In this document: positions 1-7,912 of the stretch, one piece after another
Numbering within the stretch: position 1 is the first letter of the stretch
Layout of the letters: each line of letters starts with the position of its first letter
DNA from: JASFYU01 sp045046905
GTDB taxonomy: Bacteria > Bacteroidota > Bacteroidia > Flavobacteriales > Flavobacteriaceae
Length of the DNA: 37,031 bases
Direction: 5' to 3'
Assembly (NCBI GenBank): GCA_045046905.1
Contig: JASFYU010000152.1
Coordinates: forward strand, 1 to 37,031
Notes under the pieces: generated by a model
What the model saw: only the letters and a program-made list of their open reading frames with translations
Database searches by the model: none
Told to the model about the DNA's origin: nothing
Position numbers and translations under genes: made by a program

Positions 1-1064
1 GTATACCACTCCTTCACATAGGTTTCGAATACGGCAACACCTGCCTTAATGTATTGGGTATACTCTTTGTCCCAATCCACATTTTCATTTCGCAATTCTT
101 TGGAAAAGAGCTTGGCTGCCAAAAGAGCCGATTCGGTTGCAAAAGTAACTCCTGACGAAAAAACGGGATCCAAAAACTCTGCGCTATTTCCTGTAAGGGC
201 ATAGCCTTTACCATGCAGCTGTTTTACCGATTTTGAGAAATTTTTAATCGTGATAGGTTCAAATGAAAAATCTTCATCCTTAAATCGATCGTAATAATAG
301 TCAGAAAGTTTCAGCATCTCCCTCAACTTTTGGGTATTGCTGCCCTGAAAAGATTCAAGGTATTCGGTAGGGCCTACATAGCCTATACTCGTTGACCCAT
401 TTGAAAATGGAATTACCCATAACCAAGTCTCCAAGCGTACAATATCAAAAGTGATTAAGGTTCCCTCTTCACCGTCAGGTCTATTAATATCCTTGACATG
501 GGTGAAGATTGAGGAATGTTTGGGTATTGATGAAGGCTTGTCCAAATCTAATAACCTGGGCAATACCCGGCTATAACCACTAGAATCTATAATATATTTT
601 GCAGTGATTGTCGAAAGCAGGCCTTCTTTATTTTTTATGGTGGTCGTTGACCCCTTCTCCTTAAAATCTACAGCGGTCACCTCATGTTCAAAAGCAATAT
701 CGACCCCTCTTTTGATAAGTTGATCGGTCAGCACCTTGTCAAAATCCGCTCTAGGCACTTGCCAGGTCCAGTCCCAACCTAACGTATGTTTTTTACTGAA
801 ATCGAAGTTACAGACCTTACCTTCTTTCATAAAACGCGCCCCATGCTTTACCTCGAATCCAAAATCCTTTAATGCCTCCAACAACCCTACCTCTTCGAAA
901 TGATCCATGCAGCGTGGCAAAAGGCTCTCCCCGATGACAAATCTCGGAAATTTGCTTTTTTCTACCACTTTTATCCTAAAGCCTTGATTGTGCAAATAAG
1001 AAGCCGCAACACTACCTGATGGCCCAGCTCCAATTATCAATACGTCAACTATTTCATTAATCAT
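1..1064 (-). CDS. FAD-dependent oxidoreductase, flavin-dependent halogenase-like (3' end cut by window edge)
   Basis: The frame opens at ATG 1064 and stays open to the left edge, so 354 codons are visible and the C-terminus is missing. The N-terminus has an FAD-binding Rossmann motif GAGPSG at residues 12-17, then VVEKSKFPRF and GESLLP (45-50), as in the PCP/phenol-type flavin-dependent halogenases and related geranylgeranyl-reductase-like enzymes. Residues 214-219 read WLWVIP, an exact match to the halogenase signature WxWxIP, and K73 lies where these enzymes carry the catalytic lysine. A DPVFSSG-type motif near residues 325-331 is also typical of the superfamily. It is divergent from the ammonia-lyase gene and 103 bp from it, so the two probably share a control region. 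Some flexirubins are chlorinated, so ring chlorination of the pigment is a reasonable inference. A non-halogenating desaturase or hydroxylase is the main alternative. Confidence 0.8.
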   Translation of the reverse strand, partial: MINEIVDVLIIGAGPSGSVAASYLHNQGFRIKVVEKSKFPRFVIGESLLPRCMDHFEEVGLLEALKDFGFEVKHGARFMKEGKVCNFDFSKKHTLGWDWTWQVPRADFDKVLTDQLIKRGVDIAFEHEVTAVDFKEKGSTTTIKNKEGLLSTITAKYIIDSSGYSRVLPRLLDLDKPSSIPKHSSIFTHVKDINRPDGEEGTLITFDIVRLETWLWVIPFSNGSTSIGYVGPTEYLESFQGSNTQKLREMLKLSDYYYDRFKDEDFSFEPITIKNFSKSVKQLHGKGYALTGNSAEFLDPVFSSGVTFATESALLAAKLFSKELRNENVDWDKEYTQYIKAGVAVFETYVKEWY

Positions 1065-1097
1065 TTCCTTATTAAAATGTACATTCGTTAATTATAC

Positions 1098-1105
1098 TAA
1101 ATTTG
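1098..1105 (+). promoter_or_regulatory. Candidate Bacteroidota -7 element for the ammonia-lyase operon
   Basis: TAAATTTG matches the TAnnTTTG -7 consensus and lies 63 bp before ATG 1168. No convincing TTG -33 element is seen at the usual spacing, so the call is weak. A second match, TAAGTTTG at 1148-1155, is too close to the start codon to leave a leader. Confidence 0.35.
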
Positions 1106-1167
1106 CAATCCAAATTAACTTTTTTTATTTATAAATTGTTGCTTATTTAAGTTTGATCCGACCACAA

Positions 1168-2697
1168 ATGCCAAAAATAGAAGGAAAGTTAGGAATAGAT
1201 GTATTTTACCGTGTGATTTTTAATGGTGAACCCATTTCGATTGACAAAAACGTAATCGATACAGTTCAGGAAAGTTTCGATTTTCTAAAAGAATTCTCTA
1301 AAAACAAGGTCATCTATGGCGTCAATACGGGTTTCGGTCCAATGGCCCAATATAAGATTAAGGATTCGGAAAGAATTCAATTACAGTACAATTTAATACG
1401 AAGCCATGCTTCGGGTACAGGAAATCCTATTCCGGCCAAATATGTAAAAGCGGCCATGCTAGCAAGGCTGAACACTTTGAGTCTGGGCAATTCAGGGGTA
1501 CACACTTCGGTAATAGAAGTAATGACCTTATTAATTAATAAAGATATTATTCCTTTAATATATGAGCACGGGGGGGTAGGTGCAAGCGGAGACCTAGTTC
1601 AATTGGCACATTTAGCCCTAGTTCTTATCGGAGAAGGAGAGGTCTTTTACAAGGGAAAACTTAGAGATACCCTTGAGGTTTTTAAAATTGAGGGCATCAA
1701 ACCCATTTCGGTAGAGATTCGAGAAGGACTTGCATTGATTAACGGTACTTCGGTAATGACCGGAATTGGAATAGTGAACACTATATATACACGACGCCTT
1801 TTGGAGTGGATGATAGCCTGTTCTTCCGCCATTAATGAAATTGTAGAAGCCTATGACGATCATTTATCAGAAGACCTTAACCAGACTAAAAAGCACAAGG
1901 GGCAACGAGAAATTGCACGATCCATGCGCAGTCACTTAAAAGACAGCACCCTAACCCGAAAGCGAGAACACCATTTGTACACCAACAACAACGGTGTTTC
2001 AGTCTTTGAGGAAAAGGTGCAGGAGTATTATTCCTTGCGTTGTGTGCCACAAATTCTAGGCCCCGTTTTAGATACCCTCGATAATGTAGAACGCATTTTG
2101 ATAGAAGAGGTAAACTCCGCAAACGACAACCCTATAGTCGATGTTGCAAAAAAACATGTTTACCATGGCGGAAATTTCCATGGCGACTATGTTTCCCTTG
2201 AAATGGATAAATTAAAGATCGTGGTCACCAAAATGAGCATGTTGGCCGAAAGACAATTAAACTATTTATTGAATTCTAAACTCAATGATATATTGCCACC
2301 CTTTGTAAACTTGGGCAAATTAGGCTTAAATTTCGGAATGCAAGGCGTACAGTTCACAGCCACTTCGACCACGGCCGAAAACCAAATGTTATCAAACCCC
2401 ATGTATGTGCATAGCATTCCTAACAACAATGACAACCAGGACATTGTCAGCATGGGCACCAACGCCGCTCTAATCACGAAAAAAGTGATCGAAAATGCCT
2501 TTGAGGTCATTGCTATCGAACTCATAACAGTGGTACAGGCCATTGAATACCTTAAAGTGCAGGACAAAGTGTCTTCAAAGACCAAAGAAATGTACGATGC
2601 GATACGAATAATAGTTCCCCCATTCACTGAGGATATAGTCATGTATCCTTATGTAAACAAAGTAAAGGACTTTATTATTAACCATGAAAATAAATAG
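1168..2697 (+). CDS. Tyrosine ammonia-lyase (aromatic amino acid lyase, HAL/PAL family)
   Basis: This cytosolic enzyme removes ammonia from L-tyrosine to give p-coumarate, the aryl starter of flexirubin-type pigments. The 509-aa product has the MIO-forming triad Ala-Ser-Gly at 139-141 within GGVGASGDL, the YGVNTGFG motif near 50-57 and the QDIVSMG motif typical of the family. H80 in IRSHASG is the residue that favours tyrosine over phenylalanine in known TALs. From memory, most of the sequence is near-identical in layout to Flavobacterium johnsoniae TAL. Starting at ATG 1168 puts YGVNTG at the same residue number as in that protein, so ATG is preferred over the in-frame TTG at 1153. It is first in the plus-strand series and overlaps the next gene by 14 bp. 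Histidine as substrate is the main alternative but fits the context poorly. Confidence 0.93.
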   Translation: MPKIEGKLGIDVFYRVIFNGEPISIDKNVIDTVQESFDFLKEFSKNKVIYGVNTGFGPMAQYKIKDSERIQLQYNLIRSHASGTGNPIPAKYVKAAMLARLNTLSLGNSGVHTSVIEVMTLLINKDIIPLIYEHGGVGASGDLVQLAHLALVLIGEGEVFYKGKLRDTLEVFKIEGIKPISVEIREGLALINGTSVMTGIGIVNTIYTRRLLEWMIACSSAINEIVEAYDDHLSEDLNQTKKHKGQREIARSMRSHLKDSTLTRKREHHLYTNNNGVSVFEEKVQEYYSLRCVPQILGPVLDTLDNVERILIEEVNSANDNPIVDVAKKHVYHGGNFHGDYVSLEMDKLKIVVTKMSMLAERQLNYLLNSKLNDILPPFVNLGKLGLNFGMQGVQFTATSTTAENQMLSNPMYVHSIPNNNDNQDIVSMGTNAALITKKVIENAFEVIAIELITVVQAIEYLKVQDKVSSKTKEMYDAIRIIVPPFTEDIVMYPYVNKVKDFIINHENK

Positions 2698-3832
2698 CAT
2701 TATGAGGACACTTAGCATTTTAATTTTCGCATTTTTATTAACAGGTTTCACCATAGATGCCCAAGAATTAGCTTTGGTACAGGATGGTGGCCAATTCGGA
2801 TATATTGGTAAATCAGGCGCATTTGTCATCGAACCCCAATTCAACAAGGCGACCAATTTTTCAGGTAAATTGGCCGCAGTGCTGAAAAATAAAAAATGGG
2901 GCTATATCAACTCTTCGGGTAAATGGGCCATTGAACCTATTTACGATAAGGTAAAAAAATTCAACTCAGGTATTGCCATGGTTCAAAAAGATGGTCAGTG
3001 GGGCTACATTGATACTTCGGGCAAAACCTTAGAAGTGCCAGCATCGGATAAATATTATGATTTTAAGGATGGAGTGGCCATTTTTAGGGGCGGGGACAAA
3101 ATTGGTCTTTTGGGAACCAATGGTAAGTTGGTTCTTGAACCAAAATTCGATGTCATAAAAAAATTCTGGGAAGGGCACGCAAAAGTCAAGAACGGTGAAC
3201 TATGGGGAATGATCAATAACAAGGGAAAGGTTACCGTTCCTCTAGAATATACAGGTCTAGGCTCATATAGCCCAAACGGAATATGGGCCAGAAAAGGAAC
3301 CGAAATGGGCTTGATAGTGAACGGAGGCTTCAAAGCGGTACCGAATGCCAAGAAAATATATGATTTTAGAGAAGGTTCAAGTCTCACTTATGCAAGTGAT
3401 GGCGACAAAGTTGGGTACATCAACAATAAAGGCGAGTGGGTAATTAAACCTGCGTACGATAAGGCACGGTCATTTAATAACGGAATGGCACCGGTTATGA
3501 AAGATAAAAAATGGGGTTATATAAATGAGGAAGGAGAGCAATTAATCGATTTTAAATTCAAAGATGCCGAGATATTCTCCGCTGATGGTCTTGCGCCCGT
3601 AAAAGAAAAAAAATGGGGTTTTATCGATAAATCGGGTAAGTTGATGATTCCTATGGATTATGATATAGGAACAGGTTTCGGATTTCTTCAAAAGAACGCC
3701 CAAAAAGGATTCATTAACGGCTTGGCCAGAATCAAATCAAAAAAAGGATGGGCATTTATTACAAAAGAAGGTACCATTTTAGGTGATAAATGGTACAAAC
3801 ATGCCGAGAATTTTATTAACCCGAACAAATAG
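2684..3832 (+). CDS. WG-repeat exported protein
   Basis: The 382-aa product begins with a hydrophobic signal peptide ending near residue 27 (IDAQ/ELAL); ATG 2702 would also give a good signal peptide. The rest is made of about eight or nine WG beta repeats of roughly 40 residues, with recurring units such as KKWGYINSSGKWAIEP and KKWGFIDKSGK. It has no catalytic motif. WG repeats probably form a beta-propeller or solenoid used for binding. Its start overlaps the ammonia-lyase stop by 14 bp, so the two are very likely co-transcribed and perhaps translationally coupled. A periplasmic scaffold or pigment-binding role is possible, but nothing in the sequence proves it. The repeat family is certain; the function is unknown. 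Confidence 0.85.
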   Translation: MKINSIMRTLSILIFAFLLTGFTIDAQELALVQDGGQFGYIGKSGAFVIEPQFNKATNFSGKLAAVLKNKKWGYINSSGKWAIEPIYDKVKKFNSGIAMVQKDGQWGYIDTSGKTLEVPASDKYYDFKDGVAIFRGGDKIGLLGTNGKLVLEPKFDVIKKFWEGHAKVKNGELWGMINNKGKVTVPLEYTGLGSYSPNGIWARKGTEMGLIVNGGFKAVPNAKKIYDFREGSSLTYASDGDKVGYINNKGEWVIKPAYDKARSFNNGMAPVMKDKKWGYINEEGEQLIDFKFKDAEIFSADGLAPVKEKKWGFIDKSGKLMIPMDYDIGTGFGFLQKNAQKGFINGLARIKSKKGWAFITKEGTILGDKWYKHAENFINPNK

Positions 3833-3848
3833 CGTAGTACTGTACTAT

Positions 3849-4601
3849 ATGGAAGAAAAAAAGGACCAAAAAAAATATGCACTTATAACCGGAGGATCTC
3901 GAGGCATCGGAAGGGCGATATGCGTGCAGTTGGCAAAAGATTCCGATTATCATATTTTAATAAATTACAACAGTAATACAGACGCTGCGAACGAAACCCT
4001 GAAGCAAGTGAAAGAAGAGGGAGGCAGCGGAGAGCTTTTACAGTTCGATGTTTCGGATGCGGTAGCCGTCAAAGACGCTTTGGATACCTGGCAAAAAAGT
4101 CACGAAGACGATCTTATCGAAGTCATCGTAAACAATGCGGGTATAACCAAAGATGGCCTATTTATGTGGATGAAACCAGAAGACTGGTCCAATGTTATAA
4201 ATACCAGCCTCAATGGCTTTTTCAATGTCACCAATCATTTAATCCAAAAACTATTGGTGAACAAATACGGAAGGATCATAAATATGGTATCGGTTTCTGG
4301 ACTGAAGGGAACACCTGGTCAAATTAATTACTCCGCGGCCAAAGGAGGGCTCATTGCGGCGACAAAGGCTTTGGCACAAGAAATTGCCAAAAGAAACGTG
4401 ACTGTGAATGCCGTAGCACCAGGATTCATCAATACTGATATGACAAGCCAGCTCGATCAAAAAGAACTCAAAAAAATGATTCCTGCAAATCGTTTAGGAG
4501 ATGCCGAAGAAGTTGCGCACTTAGTTTCATTTTTGGCTTCCAAAAAAGCATCCTATATTACTGGCGAAGTGATAAACATCAATGGGGGCATTTACTCCTA
4601 G
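3849..4601 (+). CDS. fabG: 3-oxoacyl-ACP reductase, FabG-type SDR
   Basis: It reduces 3-oxoacyl-ACP with NADPH during polyene chain growth. The 250-aa length is that of the FabG family. It carries the cofactor motif TGGSRGIG at 14-21, an NNAG motif, and the catalytic set S148, Y161 and K165 in the usual spacing (S to Y 13 residues, then YxxxK). I chose ATG 3849 because it starts 10 residues before the Rossmann motif as usual; the frame is open further upstream to 3783 but would overlap the WG-repeat gene by 50 bp. A 13-base inverted repeat (TAGTAC-T-GTACTA, 3834-3846) sits between the WG stop and this start. The next gene is a ketosynthase 12 bp on, so this is a dedicated reductase rather than the housekeeping FabG. 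Confidence 0.92.
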   Translation: MEEKKDQKKYALITGGSRGIGRAICVQLAKDSDYHILINYNSNTDAANETLKQVKEEGGSGELLQFDVSDAVAVKDALDTWQKSHEDDLIEVIVNNAGITKDGLFMWMKPEDWSNVINTSLNGFFNVTNHLIQKLLVNKYGRIINMVSVSGLKGTPGQINYSAAKGGLIAATKALAQEIAKRNVTVNAVAPGFINTDMTSQLDQKELKKMIPANRLGDAEEVAHLVSFLASKKASYITGEVININGGIYS

Positions 4602-4613
4602 TGCTGAATTTTA

Positions 4614-5849
4614 ATGGCAATGAATAGAGTCGTAATTACAGGTATGGGAATTTACTCGTGTATAGGAAAAAACCTAGACGAGGTAAAATCTTCGCTGTAC
4701 AAGGGTAAATCGGGAATTGTTTTTGATAAACGAAGGGAAGCTTTTGGCTATCGATCCCCGTTGACGGGAATGGTAGAAGAACCCAATTTAAAAAAACTTT
4801 TATCCAGAAGACAACGTATCAGTCTAGGCGAAGAAAGCACATATGCCTATGTCGCTACCTTCGAAGCCCTGGAAAACGCAAAACTGGACCAAGATTTTTT
4901 GAACACGAACGAGGTGGGTATCATCTATGGCAATGACAGTACGGCAAAATCGGTCATTGAATCGATTGATATCGTCCGAGAGAAAAAGGATACTACGCTA
5001 GTAGGTTCTGGAGCCATTTTCAAGGGCATGAACTCTACCATCACCATGAACCTTTCCACTATTTTTAAACTCACCGGTGTGAATTTCACCATAAGTGCTG
5101 CATGCGCTAGTGGTTCTCATGCAATTGGCATGGCCTATCATCTAATAAAAAGTGGTTTGCAAGATATTATCATCTGTGGAGGTGCCCAAGAAATAAGCCA
5201 TTTTGCCATGGCCAGTTTTGATGGCCTAGGCGTATTTGCCACCCAGACTGAAAGCCCTGAAAAAGCATCACGCCCTTTTGACAAGGACAGAAATGGCCTT
5301 GTTCCCAGCGGCGGCGGCGCAACTATAGTAGTAGAAAGCTATGAATCGGCAATTAAAAGAGGTGCACCTATTTTAGGTGAAATCATAGGCTACGGGTTCT
5401 CCTCTAACGGAGCACACATTTCAACACCAAATGTCGAAGGACCTTCAAGAGCCATGAAAAAAGCACTACAAGACGCCAATATAGAGGCATCTGCTATAGA
5501 TTATGTAAATGCACATGCGACCTCGACACTGGTTGGCGATGCCAATGAGGCAAAAGCCATAGCAGAAGTTTTCGGTAAGCATAAACCATATGTGAGTTCA
5601 ACTAAGTCTATGACTGGCCACGAATGTTGGATGGCAGGTGCCAGTGAAGTCATTTATTCGATGTTGATGATGCAGCATTCCTTTATCGCACCCAATATCA
5701 ATTTAGAAAACCCTGATGAGGATTCGGTCAAATTAAATTTAGTTAACAAAACCTTAAACAAAAAAATTGATGTATTTTTGTCGAATTCTTTTGGGTTTGG
5801 CGGCACCAATTCCGCTTTAGTTATTAAAAATTGTATTACAGATGAATAA
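4614..5849 (+). CDS. Beta-ketoacyl-ACP synthase, FabF-like (KS 1)
   Basis: This is a 411-aa type II elongating ketosynthase that condenses an acyl thioester with malonyl-ACP. The full Cys-His-His triad is visible: C164 (AACASGS), H301 (NAHAT) and H336 (MTGHECW), with the usual C-terminal NSFGFGGTNS motif. ATG 4614 and ATG 4620 are both possible. Its stop overlaps the start of the ACP gene by 8 bp, which argues that this KS and ACP work together. Within the cluster it is one of three full-length KS enzymes with an intact triad. Which one primes, elongates or finishes the chain cannot be told from the sequence. Confidence 0.92.
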   Translation: MAMNRVVITGMGIYSCIGKNLDEVKSSLYKGKSGIVFDKRREAFGYRSPLTGMVEEPNLKKLLSRRQRISLGEESTYAYVATFEALENAKLDQDFLNTNEVGIIYGNDSTAKSVIESIDIVREKKDTTLVGSGAIFKGMNSTITMNLSTIFKLTGVNFTISAACASGSHAIGMAYHLIKSGLQDIIICGGAQEISHFAMASFDGLGVFATQTESPEKASRPFDKDRNGLVPSGGGATIVVESYESAIKRGAPILGEIIGYGFSSNGAHISTPNVEGPSRAMKKALQDANIEASAIDYVNAHATSTLVGDANEAKAIAEVFGKHKPYVSSTKSMTGHECWMAGASEVIYSMLMMQHSFIAPNINLENPDEDSVKLNLVNKTLNKKIDVFLSNSFGFGGTNSALVIKNCITDE

Positions 5850-6084
5850 AGAGGTTATTATTGATAAGATAAACGACTTTCTTATCGATGAGTTTGAAGT
5901 TGAAGAAGAGGAGATTGCACCGGAGGCAAATCTAAAGGACACTCTTGAACTAGATAGTCTTGATTTTGTAGACCTTGTGGTCGCCGTAGAAGCCAATTTC
6001 GGCGTGAAATTGGTGGGCGAGGATTTCATCAATGTAGTTACCCTTCAGAATTTCTACGACCTGATCGAAAGCAAGATTAGCTGA
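5842..6084 (+). CDS. Acyl carrier protein (ACP 1)
   Basis: The product is a small acidic 80-aa carrier with the phosphopantetheine site S39 in ELDSLDFVDL. It overlaps the upstream ketosynthase by 8 bp and precedes the LpxL-like acyltransferase by 17 bp. It carries the growing acyl chain as a thioester for the KS, FabG and dehydratase enzymes. No phosphopantetheinyl transferase gene is seen in the window, so activation must rely on an enzyme encoded elsewhere. A second ACP is encoded at 16864-17121. The two differ in sequence and may serve different halves of the pigment (inference). Confidence 0.93.
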   Translation: MNKEVIIDKINDFLIDEFEVEEEEIAPEANLKDTLELDSLDFVDLVVAVEANFGVKLVGEDFINVVTLQNFYDLIESKIS

Positions 6085-6101
6085 AAAAGCAATAAACACC
6101 A

Positions 6102-6989
6102 ATGGCAACGGAATGGGAAGGAAAATCCAGGGGTACCGTTATAGGGTATAAGATCTTTGTTTTCTTCATCAAAAAATTAGGAATAGGGACCTCTTACCTA
6201 CTGCTACATTTTGTTGTTCTATACTTCTGCTTCTTTGCGAACAAAAGCACCCGATCCATAAATTACTATCTCAGAAAAATCCAAGGCTTTTCAAGGCTAA
6301 AGAGTATTTGGAACATCTATAAGAGTTATTATATTTTCGGCCAGACCATAGTCGATAAAACAGCCATTTCAAGTGGTCTTCGAAACAAATTCACTTACGA
6401 ATTCGACGGGGAGGCAAGAATCAAGGAACTTCTAAAAAAAAAACAAGGGGGCATCTTAATCAGTGCACATGTCGGAAATTTTGAGATTGCCGATTTCTTT
6501 TTTGACGAGTTGGACTCAAGCTCGCAAATACACCTAGTAACCACCGATTCAGAACATGAGCAAATAAAAACGTACTTGGATAGTGTTACCTCGAAATCTA
6601 GCATTAAATTCATAATTGTCAAAGAAGATCTATCCCATGTTTTCGAAATCAAGGCCGCCTTAGACAGCGGAGAACTTGTTTGTTTTACCGGAGATCGTTA
6701 CTTTGAAGGTCAGAAAACCATGGATGGGCAATTATTAGGGGCAAAGGCCAAGTTTCCGGCCGGGCCTTTTTTATTAGCCTCCCGATTAAACGTTCCTGTG
6801 CTTTTCGTATATGTGATGAAAGAGACCAAAAGACATTATCACCTATATGCAAGAACGGCCGAAGTGAAAAATAAAGACGCCCAAGGTCTGCTCAGTGATT
6901 ATACCAAAAATGTGGAATGGATTCTAGAAAAATACCCCTTACAATGGTTCAACTATTTTGATTTCTGGAACGCAAAAAAAAATAAATGA
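6102..6989 (+). CDS. LpxL/HtrB-like lipid A-type acyltransferase
   Basis: The 295-aa product has a hydrophobic N-terminal membrane anchor (about 25-50, SYLLLHFVVLYFCFF) and the acyltransferase motif H123-V-G-N-F-E128, the HxxxxE form used by the lysophospholipid/lauroyl acyltransferase superfamily. A GDRYFEGQ motif follows near residue 198. Family members move an acyl chain from ACP to a hydroxyl at the inner face of the cytoplasmic membrane. Here it lies between an ACP gene and darA (4-bp ATGA overlap), which suggests it acts on pigment intermediates. Ester formation between aryl-polyenoyl-ACP and the dialkylresorcinol hydroxyl is an attractive role, but BtrH-like, PlsC-like and C45-like proteins in the same cluster are rivals for it. 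Confidence 0.85.
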   Translation: MATEWEGKSRGTVIGYKIFVFFIKKLGIGTSYLLLHFVVLYFCFFANKSTRSINYYLRKIQGFSRLKSIWNIYKSYYIFGQTIVDKTAISSGLRNKFTYEFDGEARIKELLKKKQGGILISAHVGNFEIADFFFDELDSSSQIHLVTTDSEHEQIKTYLDSVTSKSSIKFIIVKEDLSHVFEIKAALDSGELVCFTGDRYFEGQKTMDGQLLGAKAKFPAGPFLLASRLNVPVLFVYVMKETKRHYHLYARTAEVKNKDAQGLLSDYTKNVEWILEKYPLQWFNYFDFWNAKKNK

Positions 6990-7912
6990 AAGAAGTTCTA
7001 ATTCTATATTACTCCCAAACAGGGCAGTTGTTCGATATTCTCAAAAACATTGCTTCCAAAATAGACCATACCGGCGTCAACATCACCTACTATGAGATAG
7101 TTCCTGAGGAGGCCTATGAATTTCCATGGAAAAAAGAAAAGTTTTATGACACCTTTCCTGAGTCATTCCTTCAAATTCCATCCAAAATACATCCGCCAGC
7201 ACCAGAAATTCTCAATAAAAAATATGACTTGGTCATTCTGGGCTATCAGGTGTGGTATTTAACACCCTCGATTCCTATAAATTCCTTCTTAAAATCCGAC
7301 AGCGCCAAAAAATTATTAAAAAACACCCCTGTTGTTACCGTTGTAGCCTGTAGAAATATGTGGATACAGGCACAGGAAAAAATGAAAAAACTTTTGGCGG
7401 CGAACAAAGCCAAATTAGTAGGTCATATTGCATTGGTAGATAAGCATATTAATAATATAAGCGTTATCACCATTGCACATTGGATGTTTTCCGGAAAGAA
7501 AGACACTTATTTAGGCATATTTCCTAAACCGGGCGTATCAGACCATGACATCGAAAATGCCACTAGATTTGGAACACCCATCAAGGTAGCTTTATTGACC
7601 GATAATTTTTCTGATCTGCAAGAGCATCTATTGACGTTAGATGCCGTATATATCAACCCTTTTTTGGTTCTCACCGATGAAAGGGGAAACCTGCTTTTTG
7701 CCAAATGGGCAAATCTTATTATAATAAAAGGCGAGCCAGGAAATCCAAAACGCTTAAAATGGATTCGTATATTCAAATATTATTTGTTTTTTGCGATATG
7801 GGTCATAGCACCAATAGTTTTTATCGTATTTTTGCTCACTTATCTCCCCACGTATCAAAAAAGAAGTAAGGAAAAAAAATACTATTCCTCCGTTACCTTA
7901 AAGGAAAATTAA
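6986..7912 (+). CDS. darA: Dialkylresorcinol condensing/aromatizing enzyme DarA
   Basis: The 308-aa product opens with a flavodoxin-like strand and loop, LILYYSQTGQL (about 5-15), and continues as the DarA family. It works with DarB to make the 2,5-dialkylresorcinol half of flexirubin. DarB is the ketosynthase-like partner, and DarA is linked to ring closure and aromatization. Residues about 264-288 form a clear C-terminal membrane segment, so the enzyme is probably anchored in the inner membrane. It overlaps the acyltransferase by 4 bp and darB by 1 bp (TAATG), the arrangement expected for a complex. The family call rests on remembered DarA proteins and on the adjacent darB. The flavodoxin-like fold suggests FMN or a redox cofactor, which I cannot confirm. 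Confidence 0.88.
   Translation: MKEVLILYYSQTGQLFDILKNIASKIDHTGVNITYYEIVPEEAYEFPWKKEKFYDTFPESFLQIPSKIHPPAPEILNKKYDLVILGYQVWYLTPSIPINSFLKSDSAKKLLKNTPVVTVVACRNMWIQAQEKMKKLLAANKAKLVGHIALVDKHINNISVITIAHWMFSGKKDTYLGIFPKPGVSDHDIENATRFGTPIKVALLTDNFSDLQEHLLTLDAVYINPFLVLTDERGNLLFAKWANLIIIKGEPGNPKRLKWIRIFKYYLFFAIWVIAPIVFIVFLLTYLPTYQKRSKEKKYYSSVTLKEN

Noticed and set aside
1148..1155. TAAGTTTG as the ammonia-lyase promoter box
   Set aside because: It would leave only a few bases of leader before ATG 1168 and has no -33 partner; the box at 1098-1105 is better placed.
1153..1167. TTG 1153 as the ammonia-lyase start
   Set aside because: The ATG at 1168 gives the same distance to YGVNTG as in the remembered F. 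johnsoniae enzyme, and the extra five codons add nothing recognisable.
2262..2642. Open frame of 126 codons opposite the ammonia-lyase gene
   Set aside because: It lies wholly on the antisense strand of a well-supported gene, and its translation has no domain or start context.
3783..3848. N-terminal extension of FabG from 3783
   Set aside because: It overlaps the WG-repeat gene by 50 bp and places the Rossmann motif far from the N-terminus, unlike FabG proteins.
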